A stretch of DNA of 55,780 nt, taken from DATAXV01 sp036272915 (GTDB taxonomy: Bacteria; Chloroflexota; Dormibacteria; Dormibacterales; Dormibacteraceae). Positions 38,630-47,176 of this stretch are shown here, piece after piece. Within the stretch, counting starts at the first letter, position 1. Each line of letters starts with the position of its first letter. The position numbers were made by a program, and so were the translations under genes. The notes below the pieces were generated by a model. It was not told the DNA's origin, searched no databases, and saw nothing but the letters and a program-made list of their open reading frames with translations. The stretch is taken from the NCBI GenBank assembly GCA_036272915.1, contig DATAXV010000027.1, positions 1 to 55,780 of the forward strand, written 5' to 3'.

Positions 38630-39973
38630 TCAGGCCCCGAAGAGCCGGGAGAGGCCGCCGGGCAGGCCGCGCCGGCCCGAGCCCATGGCGCCACCGCCGA
38701 ACTGCTTGACGAGCTGTTGCATCTGCTCCCGCGCCTTGAGCAGCTTGTTGACGTCGGAGACGTGGGTGCCGCTGCCGGCGGCGATGCGGCGGCGCCGGCG
38801 CCCGTTGATGATCTCGGGGCGGTTGCGCTCCTGCTTGGTCATGGAGAGGATGATCGCCTCCATCCGCCGCATCTCCTGCTCCGGGTCCCCCTGCACCTGG
38901 CCCTTGAGCCGGCCGGCGCCGGGGACCATGTCCAGGATCGAGTCGACCGACCCCAGCTTCCGCACCTGGCGCAGCTGCTCGAGGAAGTCGTCGAAGCTGA
39001 GGTGCCCCTCGCGCATGCTCCGTTCCATGCGCTGGGCGGCGTCCTGGTCGAGCTCCCGCTCGGCCTTCTCGATCAGGGTGAGCACGTCGCCCATGCCCAG
39101 GATCCGGGAGGCCATGCGATCGGCGTGGAAGACCTCGAGGTCGCCCGGCTTCTCGCCGACGCCGGCGAAGCGGACGGTCTGGCCGGTGGCGACCTTGAGC
39201 GACAGCGCGGCGCCGCCCCTGGAGTCGGCGTCGAGCTTGGTCAGGACGACGCCGTCGACCCCGATCCGGTCGTGGAAGGCCTGGCCGACGTTGACCGCCT
39301 CCTGGCCGGTCATCGCGTCGGCGACGAACAGCGCCTCGGTCACCGGCACCGCCTCGCGGAGCCGGCGCATCTCCTCCATCAGCTCCTCGTCGACGGAGAG
39401 CCGGCCGGCGGTGTCGAGGATGACCACGTCGCAGCTCTCCCGGGCGGCGGCCTCGAGCGACTGCCGGGCGAGGTCCTCGACCGTGCCTTGACCGCTGAAG
39501 AAGGCGACCTTCTCGCGCTCGGCCAGGATCCGCAGCTGATCGACGGCGGCGGGACGGCGGAGGTCGAGCGCGACCACCATCGGCCGGTGTCCATCGTGCC
39601 GGGCGTGGAGCGCCAGCTTGATCGCCATCGTCGTCTTGCCGGCGCCGTTGAGGCCGACGAGCATCAGCACGGTCGGCGGCGAGGGCGCATAGCGGAGGCC
39701 CTGCTGGTTGCCGCCGAGCAGCTCGACCAGTTCCTCGTTGACCGCCTTGATCACCTGCTGCGGCGGAGTCAGGTGCTCCGCCACCTGGGCCCCGACCAGG
39801 CGCTGGCGGACCTGCTCGGTGAAGTGCTTGACGACCTTGAAGTTGACGTCCGCCTCGAGGAGCGCCATGCGCACCTCGCGGAGCGAGGCCTCGACCTCCT
39901 CCGGCCGGAGCACGCCGCGCCCGCCGAGGCGCTTCAGGACCGCCCCCAGGCGGTCGGTGAGACTTTCGAACAT
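38630..39973 (-). CDS. ffh: Signal recognition particle protein (Ffh/SRP54)
   Basis: GTPase that binds signal sequences and 4.5S RNA for co-translational membrane targeting. The 447-residue protein has the N domain (EEVEASLREVRMALLEADVNFKVVKHF), the G domain with P-loop GLNGAGKTT (107-115), VALDLRRPAAVDQL, VILDTAGRLSVDEEL and LTKLDADSRGGAALS, and the methionine-bearing M domain with GSGTHVSDVNKLLKAREQMQQLVKQF. The C-terminal tail is Gly/Arg-rich. Its ATG shares a base with the ylxM stop (TGATG), so they are coupled. Confidence 0.96.
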   Translation of the reverse strand: MFESLTDRLGAVLKRLGGRGVLRPEEVEASLREVRMALLEADVNFKVVKHFTEQVRQRLVGAQVAEHLTPPQQVIKAVNEELVELLGGNQQGLRYAPSPPTVLMLVGLNGAGKTTMAIKLALHARHDGHRPMVVALDLRRPAAVDQLRILAEREKVAFFSGQGTVEDLARQSLEAAARESCDVVILDTAGRLSVDEELMEEMRRLREAVPVTEALFVADAMTGQEAVNVGQAFHDRIGVDGVVLTKLDADSRGGAALSLKVATGQTVRFAGVGEKPGDLEVFHADRMASRILGMGDVLTLIEKAERELDQDAAQRMERSMREGHLSFDDFLEQLRQVRKLGSVDSILDMVPGAGRLKGQVQGDPEQEMRRMEAIILSMTKQERNRPEIINGRRRRRIAAGSGTHVSDVNKLLKAREQMQQLVKQFGGGAMGSGRRGLPGGLSRLFGA

Positions 39974-40302
39974 CAGATCTTGCCCACTTCCTCGGTCAGC
40001 GCGTCGAGACGCCGGCGCAGCTCGTCAAGCTCCCGCTCTATCGCCGCCCGGCGGGTGACCAGGCCGAGCTTGATCTCGTACTCCTCGAGCGCCCGTATGG
40101 AACGCTGGAGGATGTCGTGCACCGCCTGCCGCGAGGTCTCCTGGCTGTCAGCGATCTCCGACAGCGACCAGTCATCGTCGAGGTAGAGGCCGAGCACGCG
40201 ACGCTGGTGCTCGGTGAGGAGCACGCCGTACCGTTCGAAGAGGAGCGCATGGCGCTCACGCGAACCGAGCCTTTCAAGGATCAACCCTTGACAGGATAGC
40301 AA
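39973..40302 (-). CDS. ylxM: YlxM/UPF0122 helix-turn-helix protein
   Basis: Small DNA- or RNA-binding protein encoded with ffh in many bacteria and thought to modulate SRP. It has the sigma-4-like helix-turn-helix: LLTEHQRRVLGLYLDDDWSLSEIADSQETSRQAVHDILQRSIRALEEYE, followed by a coiled-coil tail (ERELDELRRRLDALTEEV). The start is unclear: only TTG codons at 40302 and 40284 are available, and neither has a well-spaced Shine-Dalgarno. The 40302 start lies directly after the stop of the methyltransferase gene, so reinitiation is possible. It heads the ffh-rpsP-rnhB operon. Confidence 0.88.
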   Translation of the reverse strand: MLSCQGLILERLGSRERHALLFERYGVLLTEHQRRVLGLYLDDDWSLSEIADSQETSRQAVHDILQRSIRALEEYEIKLGLVTRRAAIERELDELRRRLDALTEEVGKI

Positions 40303-40950
40303 TCAGCGCCGGGCGAGCACGGTGAAGGTCGGGCTGCTCTCGAGGTCCTCGGCCGAGCCGCGCATCACGACCAGGCTCAGGTCGGAGCCGGCGAGGAAGT
40401 CCTCGATCTCTCCAGGCCAGACCAGCCGGACCTCGGCGCGATGGGTGAAGCCGCCCGGATAGTCGACCTCGAGCCGGCACCGCTCGGGCTGGAAGAAGAG
40501 GACGCGAACGTTGCCGCCACCACCGCCGGCCAGCCAGTGCGGGTTCATCAGCTCGAACCCGAGCCGGCCGTGGGGGGCGACGTGTCGGGCGGCACGGGCC
40601 AGCCGGGTCTCGTCGACGAGGATGTTGGAGGGTGCCATCACCAGCTCGAAGGCCCGACCCAGGTCGAGGTCCTCGATGCGCTCCTGGTGGCGCTCGATCC
40701 CGGGCGCCCGCCCCGCCAGCCGCTCGAGCATGCCCGGGTGGGAGTCGACGGCGACGAGGAGGACGCCGTGCGCGGCCAGGGGCACGGCCAGGCGTCCGGC
40801 GCCCGCGCCCAGGTAGAGGACCTCGCCCTCCGCCCTCTGGCACCAGCTGAGCCAGGGCTCCAGGTCTTCGGCGTCGGGCAGGCTGGCGTAGAGCTCGGCC
40901 AGGCCCGGATCGGGATGCTGCGGATCGTCGACCACGACTCGGTTGGGCAC
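40303..40950 (-). CDS. Class I SAM-dependent methyltransferase
   Basis: A 215-residue Rossmann-fold methyltransferase. Motif I is VLYLGAGAGRLAVPLAAHG, motif II VAVDSHPGMLERLA and the motif III/IV region is ELVMAPSNILVDETRLARAARHVAPHGRLGFELM. The C-terminal half includes a Gly-rich loop, GGGGGN, and SPTFTVLARR. It probably acts on a small molecule; the substrate is unknown. It starts at ATG 40950 and ends right at the ylxM start, so it may be the first gene of the ffh transcript. It diverges from the flippase-like gene across 105 bases. Confidence 0.82.
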   Translation of the reverse strand: MPNRVVVDDPQHPDPGLAELYASLPDAEDLEPWLSWCQRAEGEVLYLGAGAGRLAVPLAAHGVLLVAVDSHPGMLERLAGRAPGIERHQERIEDLDLGRAFELVMAPSNILVDETRLARAARHVAPHGRLGFELMNPHWLAGGGGGNVRVLFFQPERCRLEVDYPGGFTHRAEVRLVWPGEIEDFLAGSDLSLVVMRGSAEDLESSPTFTVLARR

Positions 40951-41055
40951 GCGGCCACGGTACGCGCGCGGGGCGCCGGCGGGGTCCCTCCGGGGCAGTT
41001 CAACAATTTGACGATCGGTGAAATATCAACCCGCGTCGAAGGGATTGGAACGGCT

Positions 41056-42204
41056 GTGGATGCTGTGAGCGCGCTGCCCGTGGCGGTACGGCCGGCGCGG
41101 CTGGGGATCCGGCCGATGGTGGCTGGGTTGGCGGTGGTGATCGGCTTCGCCGGCCTGATCCTGGTCGGCAACCCGATGCAGGTCGCGGGCGCGCTCCGGA
41201 CGGCGGCGCCCGGCATCTTGGTCGGCGTCCTCGCCCTGACCGTCGTCTACTACCTCTTCCAGGGCGCGCGCTGGTACGTGCTGCTGCGTCAGGCCGGTTC
41301 GCGCCTGCCCCTGCGGCGGGTGCTGCTGCTGAACATGGCCGGCCAGGCGATGACGGCGGTGCTGCCGCTGGGCGATCTCACCCGCGCCGCGCTGGCCGGT
41401 GAGGAGTCGGGCATCGGCTTCGGCAAGGCGGCGGCGACGGTCACCGTGCAGGAGCTGCTGTTCACGCTGCTCCTGGTCCTGGCCACGCTGCCCGGCATGC
41501 TGGCCTTTCACCAGGGGGCGACGGCGGCGGTGATCGCGATGGCCGGGATCGGCGCCGCCCTCGCCATCCTGGTCGTCCCCGACCTCTTCCGGCCGGTGCA
41601 CCGGGCGCTCGCCCGGACGCCGGTGCTGGGCCGCGTCGCCGACCCTGTCGCCCAGCTGCGCGAGCAGACCGTGGTCCTGCTCCGCCAGCCCGGGACCGGC
41701 GCCTGGACCGTGCTCGACGCGGCCAGGGCCGGCATCGGCGTCCTCACCCTCTGGCTGATCCTCCGCTCCCTGGGGGCGGACTCGATCGGCGTCCAGGGGG
41801 CGGCCTTCGTGCTCGGGCTGTCGTACGTCGGCGGGGCGATCAGCGTCATCCCCGGCGGCGTCGGCGCCACCGAGGCCAGCGTCGTCGGCCTCCTCGTCCT
41901 GCAGGGCGTGGAGCCGGGAACGGCGGTGGCCGCCGCCCTTCTCCAGCGAGTGTTCACCACCGGACCATCGACCGTGCTCGGCGTCGCCGCATGGTGGCTG
42001 GTCCGTCACCCCTTCCACCAGACGAGGAGTCAGCAAATGGCAAGGACCTCGAACATCATCACCCGCCTGTCCGAGTACCTGATCGGCACCGAGCGACAGC
42101 CCCTCCCCGACGAGCGCGCGGTCGAGGCCGAGCGGTGGCACGTGGGCCGGGCGCAGCGCCGGCTCCAGCCGGCGGAGCAGGATGACCCGAAGATCGCTGC
42201 CTGA
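41056..42204 (+). CDS. Flippase-like integral membrane protein (LPG_synthase_TM/UPF0104)
   Basis: A roughly 382-residue membrane protein with about seven to eight hydrophobic segments, of the family that covers MprF transmembrane domains and AglD-like flippases. Typical segments are LTVVYYLFQGARWYVLLRQAGSRLPLRRVLLLNMAGQAMTAVLPLGDLTRAALAG and GLSYVGGAISVIPGGVGATEASVVGLLVLQGV. No synthetase domain is attached. The start is taken as GTG 41056 (another GTG at 41065). The last 60 residues are hydrophilic. The upstream 105 bases contain an AT-rich TTTGACGATCGGTGAAATAT segment, a possible promoter. It overlaps the ArsR gene by 23 bases. Confidence 0.8.
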   Translation: MDAVSALPVAVRPARLGIRPMVAGLAVVIGFAGLILVGNPMQVAGALRTAAPGILVGVLALTVVYYLFQGARWYVLLRQAGSRLPLRRVLLLNMAGQAMTAVLPLGDLTRAALAGEESGIGFGKAAATVTVQELLFTLLLVLATLPGMLAFHQGATAAVIAMAGIGAALAILVVPDLFRPVHRALARTPVLGRVADPVAQLREQTVVLLRQPGTGAWTVLDAARAGIGVLTLWLILRSLGADSIGVQGAAFVLGLSYVGGAISVIPGGVGATEASVVGLLVLQGVEPGTAVAAALLQRVFTTGPSTVLGVAAWWLVRHPFHQTRSQQMARTSNIITRLSEYLIGTERQPLPDERAVEAERWHVGRAQRRLQPAEQDDPKIAA

Positions 42205-42490
42205 GGCCGGGTCGGGCCGGCGCCTGGACCGGGTGCGCGTCTTCCGCGCTCTCGGCGACGCGACCCGGCTCGAGATCGTTCGCCGGCTGCGGGACGCCGG
42301 CGGGAGCATGGCCTGCTCGGAGCTGGTCTCCGACTGCGCCATCAGCCGGCCCTCCTCCTCCTATCACTACAAAGAGCTCGAGCAGGCTGGCGTGATCACC
42401 CGCGAGAAGCTCGGTCAGCACGTGCGGGTGGTGCTCAACCGCGAGCTCCTCGACCTCGAGCTGCCGGGGCTGGTCGACCACCTCGTCTGA
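42182..42490 (+). CDS. ArsR-family winged-helix regulator
   Basis: A 102-residue repressor. The winged helix is clear: DRVRVFRALGDATRLEIVRRLRDAGGSMACSELVSDCAISRPSSSYHYKELEQAGVITREKLGQHVRVVLNRELL. Two cysteines (MACSEL, DCAIS) occur near the recognition region, but the classical metal motif ELCVCDL is missing, so metal sensing is not assured. It overlaps the flippase-like gene by 23 bases and probably controls its own operon. The 216 bases after it, up to the antitoxin gene, hold GC-rich imperfect repeats and the promoter of the antitoxin, with no gene I can support. Confidence 0.86.
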   Translation: MTRRSLPEAGSGRRLDRVRVFRALGDATRLEIVRRLRDAGGSMACSELVSDCAISRPSSSYHYKELEQAGVITREKLGQHVRVVLNRELLDLELPGLVDHLV

Positions 42491-42706
42491 TCTCGACGCC
42501 GGTGGACCGGCGACCGTGGCCGCCAGCTCTCGCCTCCGACGCGACGGGCGCCGGTCGTGGCTGGCGATCTGACCATCCTGGAGCGACCGCCTTGCCGACC
42601 CCACGGTCGACGGGGGCGAAGGCCTCACCCGCCCACACGCCGCAAAGCTACCCTGACACGACCCGAGCGCATGGCTCGTCGCATGTCTCGGCGTATATTT
42701 CCGTGC

Positions 42707-42976
42707 ATGTCAACTCGCGAGAAGAGTGGGGCCCGTAGGCGGACCAGCCCCGACATCACGACGATGCGGATCCGGCGCGTCACCCTGGCCAAGCTGGCAC
42801 AGCGGCAAAAGGAGTTGGGCTCCCCATCACTCAACGACGCGCTGGAGACGGTCCTCTTCCGACAGCGCGCCTACGAAGCCATCGCCCGCCTGCGATCCAG
42901 TCCCGAGCAGCTGGAGGGCTACCAGCGCGAGGCGCACGAGTGGGCGGAGGTGGACACCGAGGTTCACGACGAGTGA
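42707..42976 (+). CDS. Antitoxin, ribbon-helix-helix-like
   Basis: An 89-residue protein directly upstream of a MazF toxin. The central part TTMRIRRVTLAKLAQRQKELGSPSLNDALETVLFRQRAYEAIARL looks like a ribbon-helix-helix DNA-binding unit, with an acidic C-terminal tail (HEWAEVDTEVHDE) that would wrap the toxin. TATATT (42694-42699) lies just before ATG 42707 and is a strong -10 candidate, so the transcript may have a very short leader. In-frame ATGs at 42671 and 42683 are possible earlier starts. Its TGA overlaps the toxin GTG (GTGA). Confidence 0.78.
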   Translation: MSTREKSGARRRTSPDITTMRIRRVTLAKLAQRQKELGSPSLNDALETVLFRQRAYEAIARLRSSPEQLEGYQREAHEWAEVDTEVHDE

Positions 42977-43326
42977 CGGCGCCGTCGGATATCGAGCCAT
43001 GGCAGGTCTGGTGGGTGCAGCTCGACCCGCAGCTCGGTCACGAGCAGGCCGGTCGGCGGCCGGCCATCGTCGTCGGCACCGAACTGGCCTGCCAGATTCC
43101 CAACAACCTAGCCGTGGTCGTGCCCTGCACGCACACCGATCGAGGCCTCCCCTGGCAGCCGCCGATCTCGCTGGCAGGCGACCGAGGCTTCGCCATGTGC
43201 GATCAGGTGAAGGCGTTGGACCGGCGCCGCCTGCAGCAGCTCCACGCCTGCCAATCGCTGATTGACCCCGACGAGCGCAGTGCGATCGCGCGGGCGCTGC
43301 GAGAGCTGATCGTCGTCGAGCTGTGA
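42973..43326 (+). CDS. mazF: MazF-family toxin (endoribonuclease)
   Basis: A 117-residue type II toxin of the PemK/MazF fold that cuts mRNA. The family pattern is visible: PWQVWWVQLDPQLGHEQAGRRPAIVVGTELACQIPNNLAVVVPCTHTDRGLPWQPPISL, with G-x-E-x-x-x-x-RP-x-V-V, and then AMCDQVKALDRRRLQQL. The conserved Arg and Ser/Thr-type catalytic positions (GRRPAIVV, PCTHT) are present. The GTG 42973 start overlaps the antitoxin stop, so expression is coupled. It could stabilise this region or act in stress response. Decayed genes follow directly downstream. Confidence 0.9.
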   Translation: MTAPSDIEPWQVWWVQLDPQLGHEQAGRRPAIVVGTELACQIPNNLAVVVPCTHTDRGLPWQPPISLAGDRGFAMCDQVKALDRRRLQQLHACQSLIDPDERSAIARALRELIVVEL

Positions 43327-43405
43327 TCGCTTCCGGCCTACATGGTCCCGATAAGTACGGCCTTTACGGGATGAGAAGGGGTTCACCAGGCTGTCCTCTT
43401 GGAGG

Positions 43406-43746
43406 CTAGCCGTGAACACCTGGCGGGTGCGGAGATTCAGGCGGTGGAGGGGGCTCCCGCGAATGAGCGGACAAGCCCTTGACATGGACGCCGGGCCTGG
43501 CCATGGGGACGTCGGTGTCCTCGACGACCGGGAGGAGCTGGGTGGTGGCGGAATCCAGGCCAGTTGAGGGGACAGGTCCTGGCCGCCGATCATCTTGGCG
43601 CGGTTCTCCAGCGGGATCGTGCCGCCCTCGTTGAACTGCAGGCTGCTCAGGTTCAGCAGCTCGGGGACCTGCAGGTTCGGCAGGTTCCACGCCGCCTGGG
43701 TATCGCCTGATCTGCGGCCTCGCAGGCGCTGGCCGAGCAGGCTCAT
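43406..43746 (-). pseudogene. YbhB/YbcL (PEBP) family protein, frameshifted remnant
   Basis: From ATG 43746 the minus strand encodes MSLLGQRLRGRRSGDTQAAW, then LNLSSLQFNEGGTIPLENRAKMIGGQDLSPQLAWIPPP, the normal start of an actinobacterial-type phosphatidylethanolamine-binding protein. A frameshift then moves to LPVVEDTDVPMARPGVHVKGLSA in the next frame, which matches the VVEDPDVP...VH segment of the family. It stops at 43406, so the second half is missing; short matches such as YLSGP further on (to about 43330) may be leftovers. The gene is dead or a damaged assembly. Confidence 0.75.
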
Positions 43747-43858
43747 CGCGTCGCCCTCAGCGTGTCGATGACCCGCTCCTGACGCACTCGCCGCAAAGCA
43801 GGCCGACGCCGGCCGGCAGCGCCGCGGCGACCGTACCGGTGTCCAGTTCGTCGCTCAT
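43744..43858 (-). pseudogene. Remnant of a small cysteine-containing ORF upstream of the PEBP gene
   Basis: From ATG 43858 a short frame reads MSDELDTGTVAAALPAGVG then LLCGECVR, and stops at 43757. A one-base shift near GECVR would instead continue RQERVIDTLRATR and end in a TGA that overlaps the PEBP ATG (ATGA). That arrangement suggests an original small gene coupled to the PEBP gene. A consensus-like TTGACA (43878-43873 on the minus strand) and a palindrome TTGCC-CTT-GGCAA (43880-43892) lie just upstream. No family is recognised. Confidence 0.35.
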
Positions 43859-43982
43859 ATGCCAAACCTGCCCTGTCAATTGCCCTTGGCAAAGTGCACC
43901 TGATGACCGCGGGGCTGGAGAGAAGCCCCGCGCTCACCGTTACATTGGTGACCGTGCTGGCCTCCGCCGACCCCGCGTCGTC

Positions 43983-45143
43983 GTGACCTCACCGCTTCGT
44001 GCGCTGATCGTCGCCGACGACCTGACCGGCGCCGCCGACACCGGGGTCGGCTTCGCCGGAGGGCGGGGAAGGGTTCGCGTCGAGCTCGACCGGTACCGGG
44101 GCGATCTCGACGGAGGGGACGTCCTCATCATCGATACCGATTCCCGGCGCTCCGCCGCGGACGACGCGGCGGCACGGGTCACGGCGGCGGTGGCCGGCGC
44201 CCCGCCCGCCCACGTCCTGCTGAAGAAGGTCGACTCCACCCTGCGAGGCAACGTCGGCGCTGAGGTATGGGCCATGCTCGCCGCCACCGGCCGGTCCCTC
44301 GCCCTCTGCGCGCCCGCCTTCCCCGCCACCGGGCGCGTGACCCGACACGGCGTCCAGTGGGCGGGCGGGTGCCGGGTGGGGGATCTGCGCGAGGTCCTCG
44401 GCGACGATCCCGCCGTCCTCGGGCGGCCCGCGACCTGGGCCGGATCCGAGCCGGAGCGGCTGGCCACCGCCACGGGCGTGGTCGTGGTCGACGGCGAGAC
44501 CGACGCCGACCTCATGGACCTGGTTCAGGCGGCGGACCCGATCCGGGACCGGGTGCTCTGGGTCGGATGCGGCGGGCTCGGCGCGGCGCTCAGCGGGACC
44601 GCCGCCGACCTCGCCCCCCCGGAGCCGGTGACGGGGCCGGTGATGGTGGTGGTCGGCTCAACCGCCGAGGCCTCGATGGCGCAGGCGGCCGCCCTTCGGC
44701 GCGAGGGCTTGGCCGAGGTCCGCTTCTCCGGGCATGCCCTGCTGGAGGTGCATGGCGAGCCCCTCCAGCGCACCGCCGTGGCCGTCGCCGCCCGCCTGAG
44801 CGAGGGCGACGTCCTGGTCACGATCGATCCGGACTGGCCGGTCCCCGAGGAGCTCGGGCGCCGGCTCATCCACACCCTGGGCTCGGCCCTGGCCGCCGCC
44901 GGGGCGCGGCCGGCGGGTCTGATCGCGACCGGCGGCGAGACCGCTCGCGGCGCGGCGCTGGCCCTGGGCGCCTCCGGCATCGACCTGCACAGCCAGCTCG
45001 AGCCCGGGGTCGTCCTGGGCAGGCTGGTCGGCGGACCCGGCTGCCCGGTGGTGACCAAGGCCGGGGGCTTCGGCGACGAGGCCTGCCTGATCCGGGCACT
45101 CCGCGCCCTCCGTCCCCTCGCAGCGCACAAGGAGAAGGAATGA
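43983..45143 (+). CDS. Four-carbon acid-sugar kinase (DUF1537 family)
   Basis: A 386-residue kinase of the family that phosphorylates D-threonate, erythronate or 3-oxo-tetronates. The N-terminal domain shows LRALIVADDLTGAADTGVGFA, VLIIDTDSR and VLLKKVDSTLRGNVGAEVWAML; the C-terminal nucleotide-binding domain has VMVVVGSTAEASMAQ, GLIATGGETARGAALALGASGIDL and PVVTKAGGFGDEACLIRAL. The start is GTG 43983, with a TACATT (43941-43946) as a possible -10. The stop overlaps the pdxA2-like ATG, and the kinase/PdxA2 pair is the D-threonate module, so that substrate is most likely. Confidence 0.88.
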   Translation: MTSPLRALIVADDLTGAADTGVGFAGGRGRVRVELDRYRGDLDGGDVLIIDTDSRRSAADDAAARVTAAVAGAPPAHVLLKKVDSTLRGNVGAEVWAMLAATGRSLALCAPAFPATGRVTRHGVQWAGGCRVGDLREVLGDDPAVLGRPATWAGSEPERLATATGVVVVDGETDADLMDLVQAADPIRDRVLWVGCGGLGAALSGTAADLAPPEPVTGPVMVVVGSTAEASMAQAAALRREGLAEVRFSGHALLEVHGEPLQRTAVAVAARLSEGDVLVTIDPDWPVPEELGRRLIHTLGSALAAAGARPAGLIATGGETARGAALALGASGIDLHSQLEPGVVLGRLVGGPGCPVVTKAGGFGDEACLIRALRALRPLAAHKEKE

Positions 45144-46150
45144 CCGAACCCCTGATCGCGGTCACCATGGGCGACCCCGCCGGCATCGGCGCCGAGGTCA
45201 TCGTCAAGGCCGCCGCCGGGCACGACCTCGCCGCCTTCTGCCGGCCGCTCGTGGTCGGCGACCTCGGCCGTCTCCGCCGCGCCGCCGCGATCTGCGGCGT
45301 CCAGCTGGAGCTGGCCGCCGTCGGGGACCCCGCCGAAACCGTCTCCGGGCCCGGCCGCCTCTCCGTGCTCGACGCCGGAGGCGTGCCCGAGGACCTGCCC
45401 TTTGGCCGCCTCTCCCCCCTCGCCGGCGAGGCCGCATATCGCTTCATCGAGATCGCCGCCCGGCTCGCCTCCGATCACCGGGTCGACGCCATCTGCACGG
45501 CTCCCCTGAACAAGGAGGCGCTGCATCTGGCCGGCCACAACTTCCCCGGCCACACCGAGCTGCTCGCCCACCTCACCGGCACCGAGGAGGTGTCGATGAT
45601 GCTGGCCGCGCCGACGCTGCGGGTCATCCACGTCACCACCCACATCGGCCTCGTCGACGCGGTCGAGCGGATCGAGCCGGGGCTGGTCTACCGGACCGTG
45701 GCCCGCGGCCACCGGATGCTGACGACGATGGGGGTCGAGCACCCCCGGATCGCCGTCTGCGGCATCAATCCCCACGCCGGAGAGAACGGTCTCTTCGGGC
45801 ACGGCGAGGAGGAGACGAAGATCGTCCCCGCTCTGGAGCGGGCGCGCCTGGAGGGGATCGACGCGGTCGGGCCGCTGCCCGCCGACACCGTCTTCCTCCG
45901 TGCCAACCGGGGCGAGTTCGACCTGGTCGTGGCCATGTACCACGACCAGGGCCACGCGCCGGTGAAGGTGCTCGGCCTGGAGGCCGGGGTGAACATCACG
46001 GTCGGTCTGCCGGTGGTACGCACCAGCGTCGACCACGGCACCGCCTTCGACATCGCCGGAACCGGCCGGGCCGACGAGCGCAGCCTGGTCGAGGCGCTGC
46101 GCCAGGCGGCGGCGCTGGCGCCTCGACGGAGCGCCGGCACCGTCCGATAA
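45140..46150 (+). CDS. pdxA2: PdxA2-type 4-phospho-threonate dehydrogenase
   Basis: NAD-dependent oxidative decarboxylase; family members act on 4-phospho-D-threonate or -erythronate to give dihydroxyacetone phosphate, or on 4-phosphohydroxythreonine in PLP synthesis (PdxA). The 336-residue protein has IAVTMGDPAGIGAEVIVKA, ICTAPLNKEALHLAGHNFPGHTELLAHLTG, CGINPHAGENGLFGHGEEE and the metal-binding VVAMYHDQGHAPVKVLG. Being coupled (ATGA) to a DUF1537 kinase marks it as the catabolic PdxA2 rather than the PLP enzyme. GGAGAAGG precedes the ATG. Confidence 0.92.
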   Translation: MTEPLIAVTMGDPAGIGAEVIVKAAAGHDLAAFCRPLVVGDLGRLRRAAAICGVQLELAAVGDPAETVSGPGRLSVLDAGGVPEDLPFGRLSPLAGEAAYRFIEIAARLASDHRVDAICTAPLNKEALHLAGHNFPGHTELLAHLTGTEEVSMMLAAPTLRVIHVTTHIGLVDAVERIEPGLVYRTVARGHRMLTTMGVEHPRIAVCGINPHAGENGLFGHGEEETKIVPALERARLEGIDAVGPLPADTVFLRANRGEFDLVVAMYHDQGHAPVKVLGLEAGVNITVGLPVVRTSVDHGTAFDIAGTGRADERSLVEALRQAAALAPRRSAGTVR

Positions 46151-46185
46151 CCTCCGGTGGGACGCGGGGCATGTACGGTGGGCGG

Positions 46186-47157
46186 ATGCGATACATCGGG
46201 CTGCACATCCCCAACTTCTCCTTCGCCGACACCCCGGCGCGGGAACTGTTCCCGACCGTGCGTGCCATCGCCCAGACCGCCGAGGAGAGCGGATTCACCG
46301 CAGTCTCGGTCATGGATCACTTCCATCAGATCGCCCCCCAGGGCGACCAGACCGAGCCGATGCTCGAGTCCTACACGACGCTGGGGGCGCTCGCCGCCTC
46401 GACCTCGCGGGTCCGCCTGCTGACCCTGGTCGCCGGCATCACCTATCACAACCCCGCCCACCTGGCCAAGGAGGTCACGACCCTGGACGTCATCTCCCAG
46501 GGACGGGCGATCCTGGGCGTCGGCGCCGGCTGGTTCGAGGAGGAGCACCGGGCCTACGGCTTCGAGTACCCGGCACTGGGCCGGCGCCTCGACCGCCTCG
46601 AGGACGCGCTGCCCATCCTCCGGTCGATGTTCGACAACCCCTCGACCACCCACCACGGCAAGATCTACGAGGTCGAGGGGGCGCTCAACATCCCCCGCCC
46701 GATCCAGGAGCGGATCCCGATCCTGGTCGGCGGCGGCGGCGAGCGGCGGACCCTGCGGCTGGTCGCCAGGTACGGCGATCTCTGCAATGTCCTCGGCGAC
46801 CCCTCCACGCTCGGCCACAAGCTCGAGGTGCTGCGGGGCCACTGCGAGGCCGAGGGCCGGGACATCTCCACCATCACCACCACCACCCACGCCGGGATCG
46901 TGGTCATCGACAGCGACGAGGAGGGCGTCGAGCGCCGGCTTCGAGCCCTGCACGCGGCGTCGCCGCCGGCGCTTCGCGGACTCACCCTCGACGAGCTCCG
47001 CGAGCGCACGATCAGCGGCACCCCGGACCGGGTCACCGAACGCCTCCGCCAGCTGATCGGGCTCGGCTACGACGGCTTCACCTTCAGCGTCTTCGGCGCG
47101 AACGACGTCCGTCTGGTCAGGCTCGCCGGCGAGGCGGCCGGCCGGGCCTTCGAGTGA
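46186..47157 (+). CDS. LLM-class F420/FMN-dependent oxidoreductase
   Basis: A 323-residue luciferase-like enzyme. Family elements are MRYIGLHIPNFSFAD, IAQTAEESGFTAVSVMDHFHQI, TSRVRLLTLVAGITYHNPAHLAKEVTTLDVISQGRAILGVGAGWFEEEHRAYGFEYP and IPILVGGGGERRTLRLVARYGDLCNV. It ends with a typical ISGTPDRVTERLRQLIGLGYDGFTF. The ATG at 46186 has GGTGGGCGG upstream; another in-frame start at 46171 is less likely. It lies 35 nt after pdxA2 and 19 nt before the Lrp-domain gene, so it may oxidise a substrate in the same acid-sugar or alcohol pathway. Confidence 0.9.
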   Translation: MRYIGLHIPNFSFADTPARELFPTVRAIAQTAEESGFTAVSVMDHFHQIAPQGDQTEPMLESYTTLGALAASTSRVRLLTLVAGITYHNPAHLAKEVTTLDVISQGRAILGVGAGWFEEEHRAYGFEYPALGRRLDRLEDALPILRSMFDNPSTTHHGKIYEVEGALNIPRPIQERIPILVGGGGERRTLRLVARYGDLCNVLGDPSTLGHKLEVLRGHCEAEGRDISTITTTTHAGIVVIDSDEEGVERRLRALHAASPPALRGLTLDELRERTISGTPDRVTERLRQLIGLGYDGFTFSVFGANDVRLVRLAGEAAGRAFE

Positions 47158-47176
47158 GCGCGGGTAGACTCGCGCC

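Noticed and set aside
42491..42706. A gene between the ArsR regulator and the antitoxin
   Set aside because: Only short frames without ribosome-binding sites; the antitoxin-frame extension upstream to 42557 is Arg/Pro-rich and not family-like.
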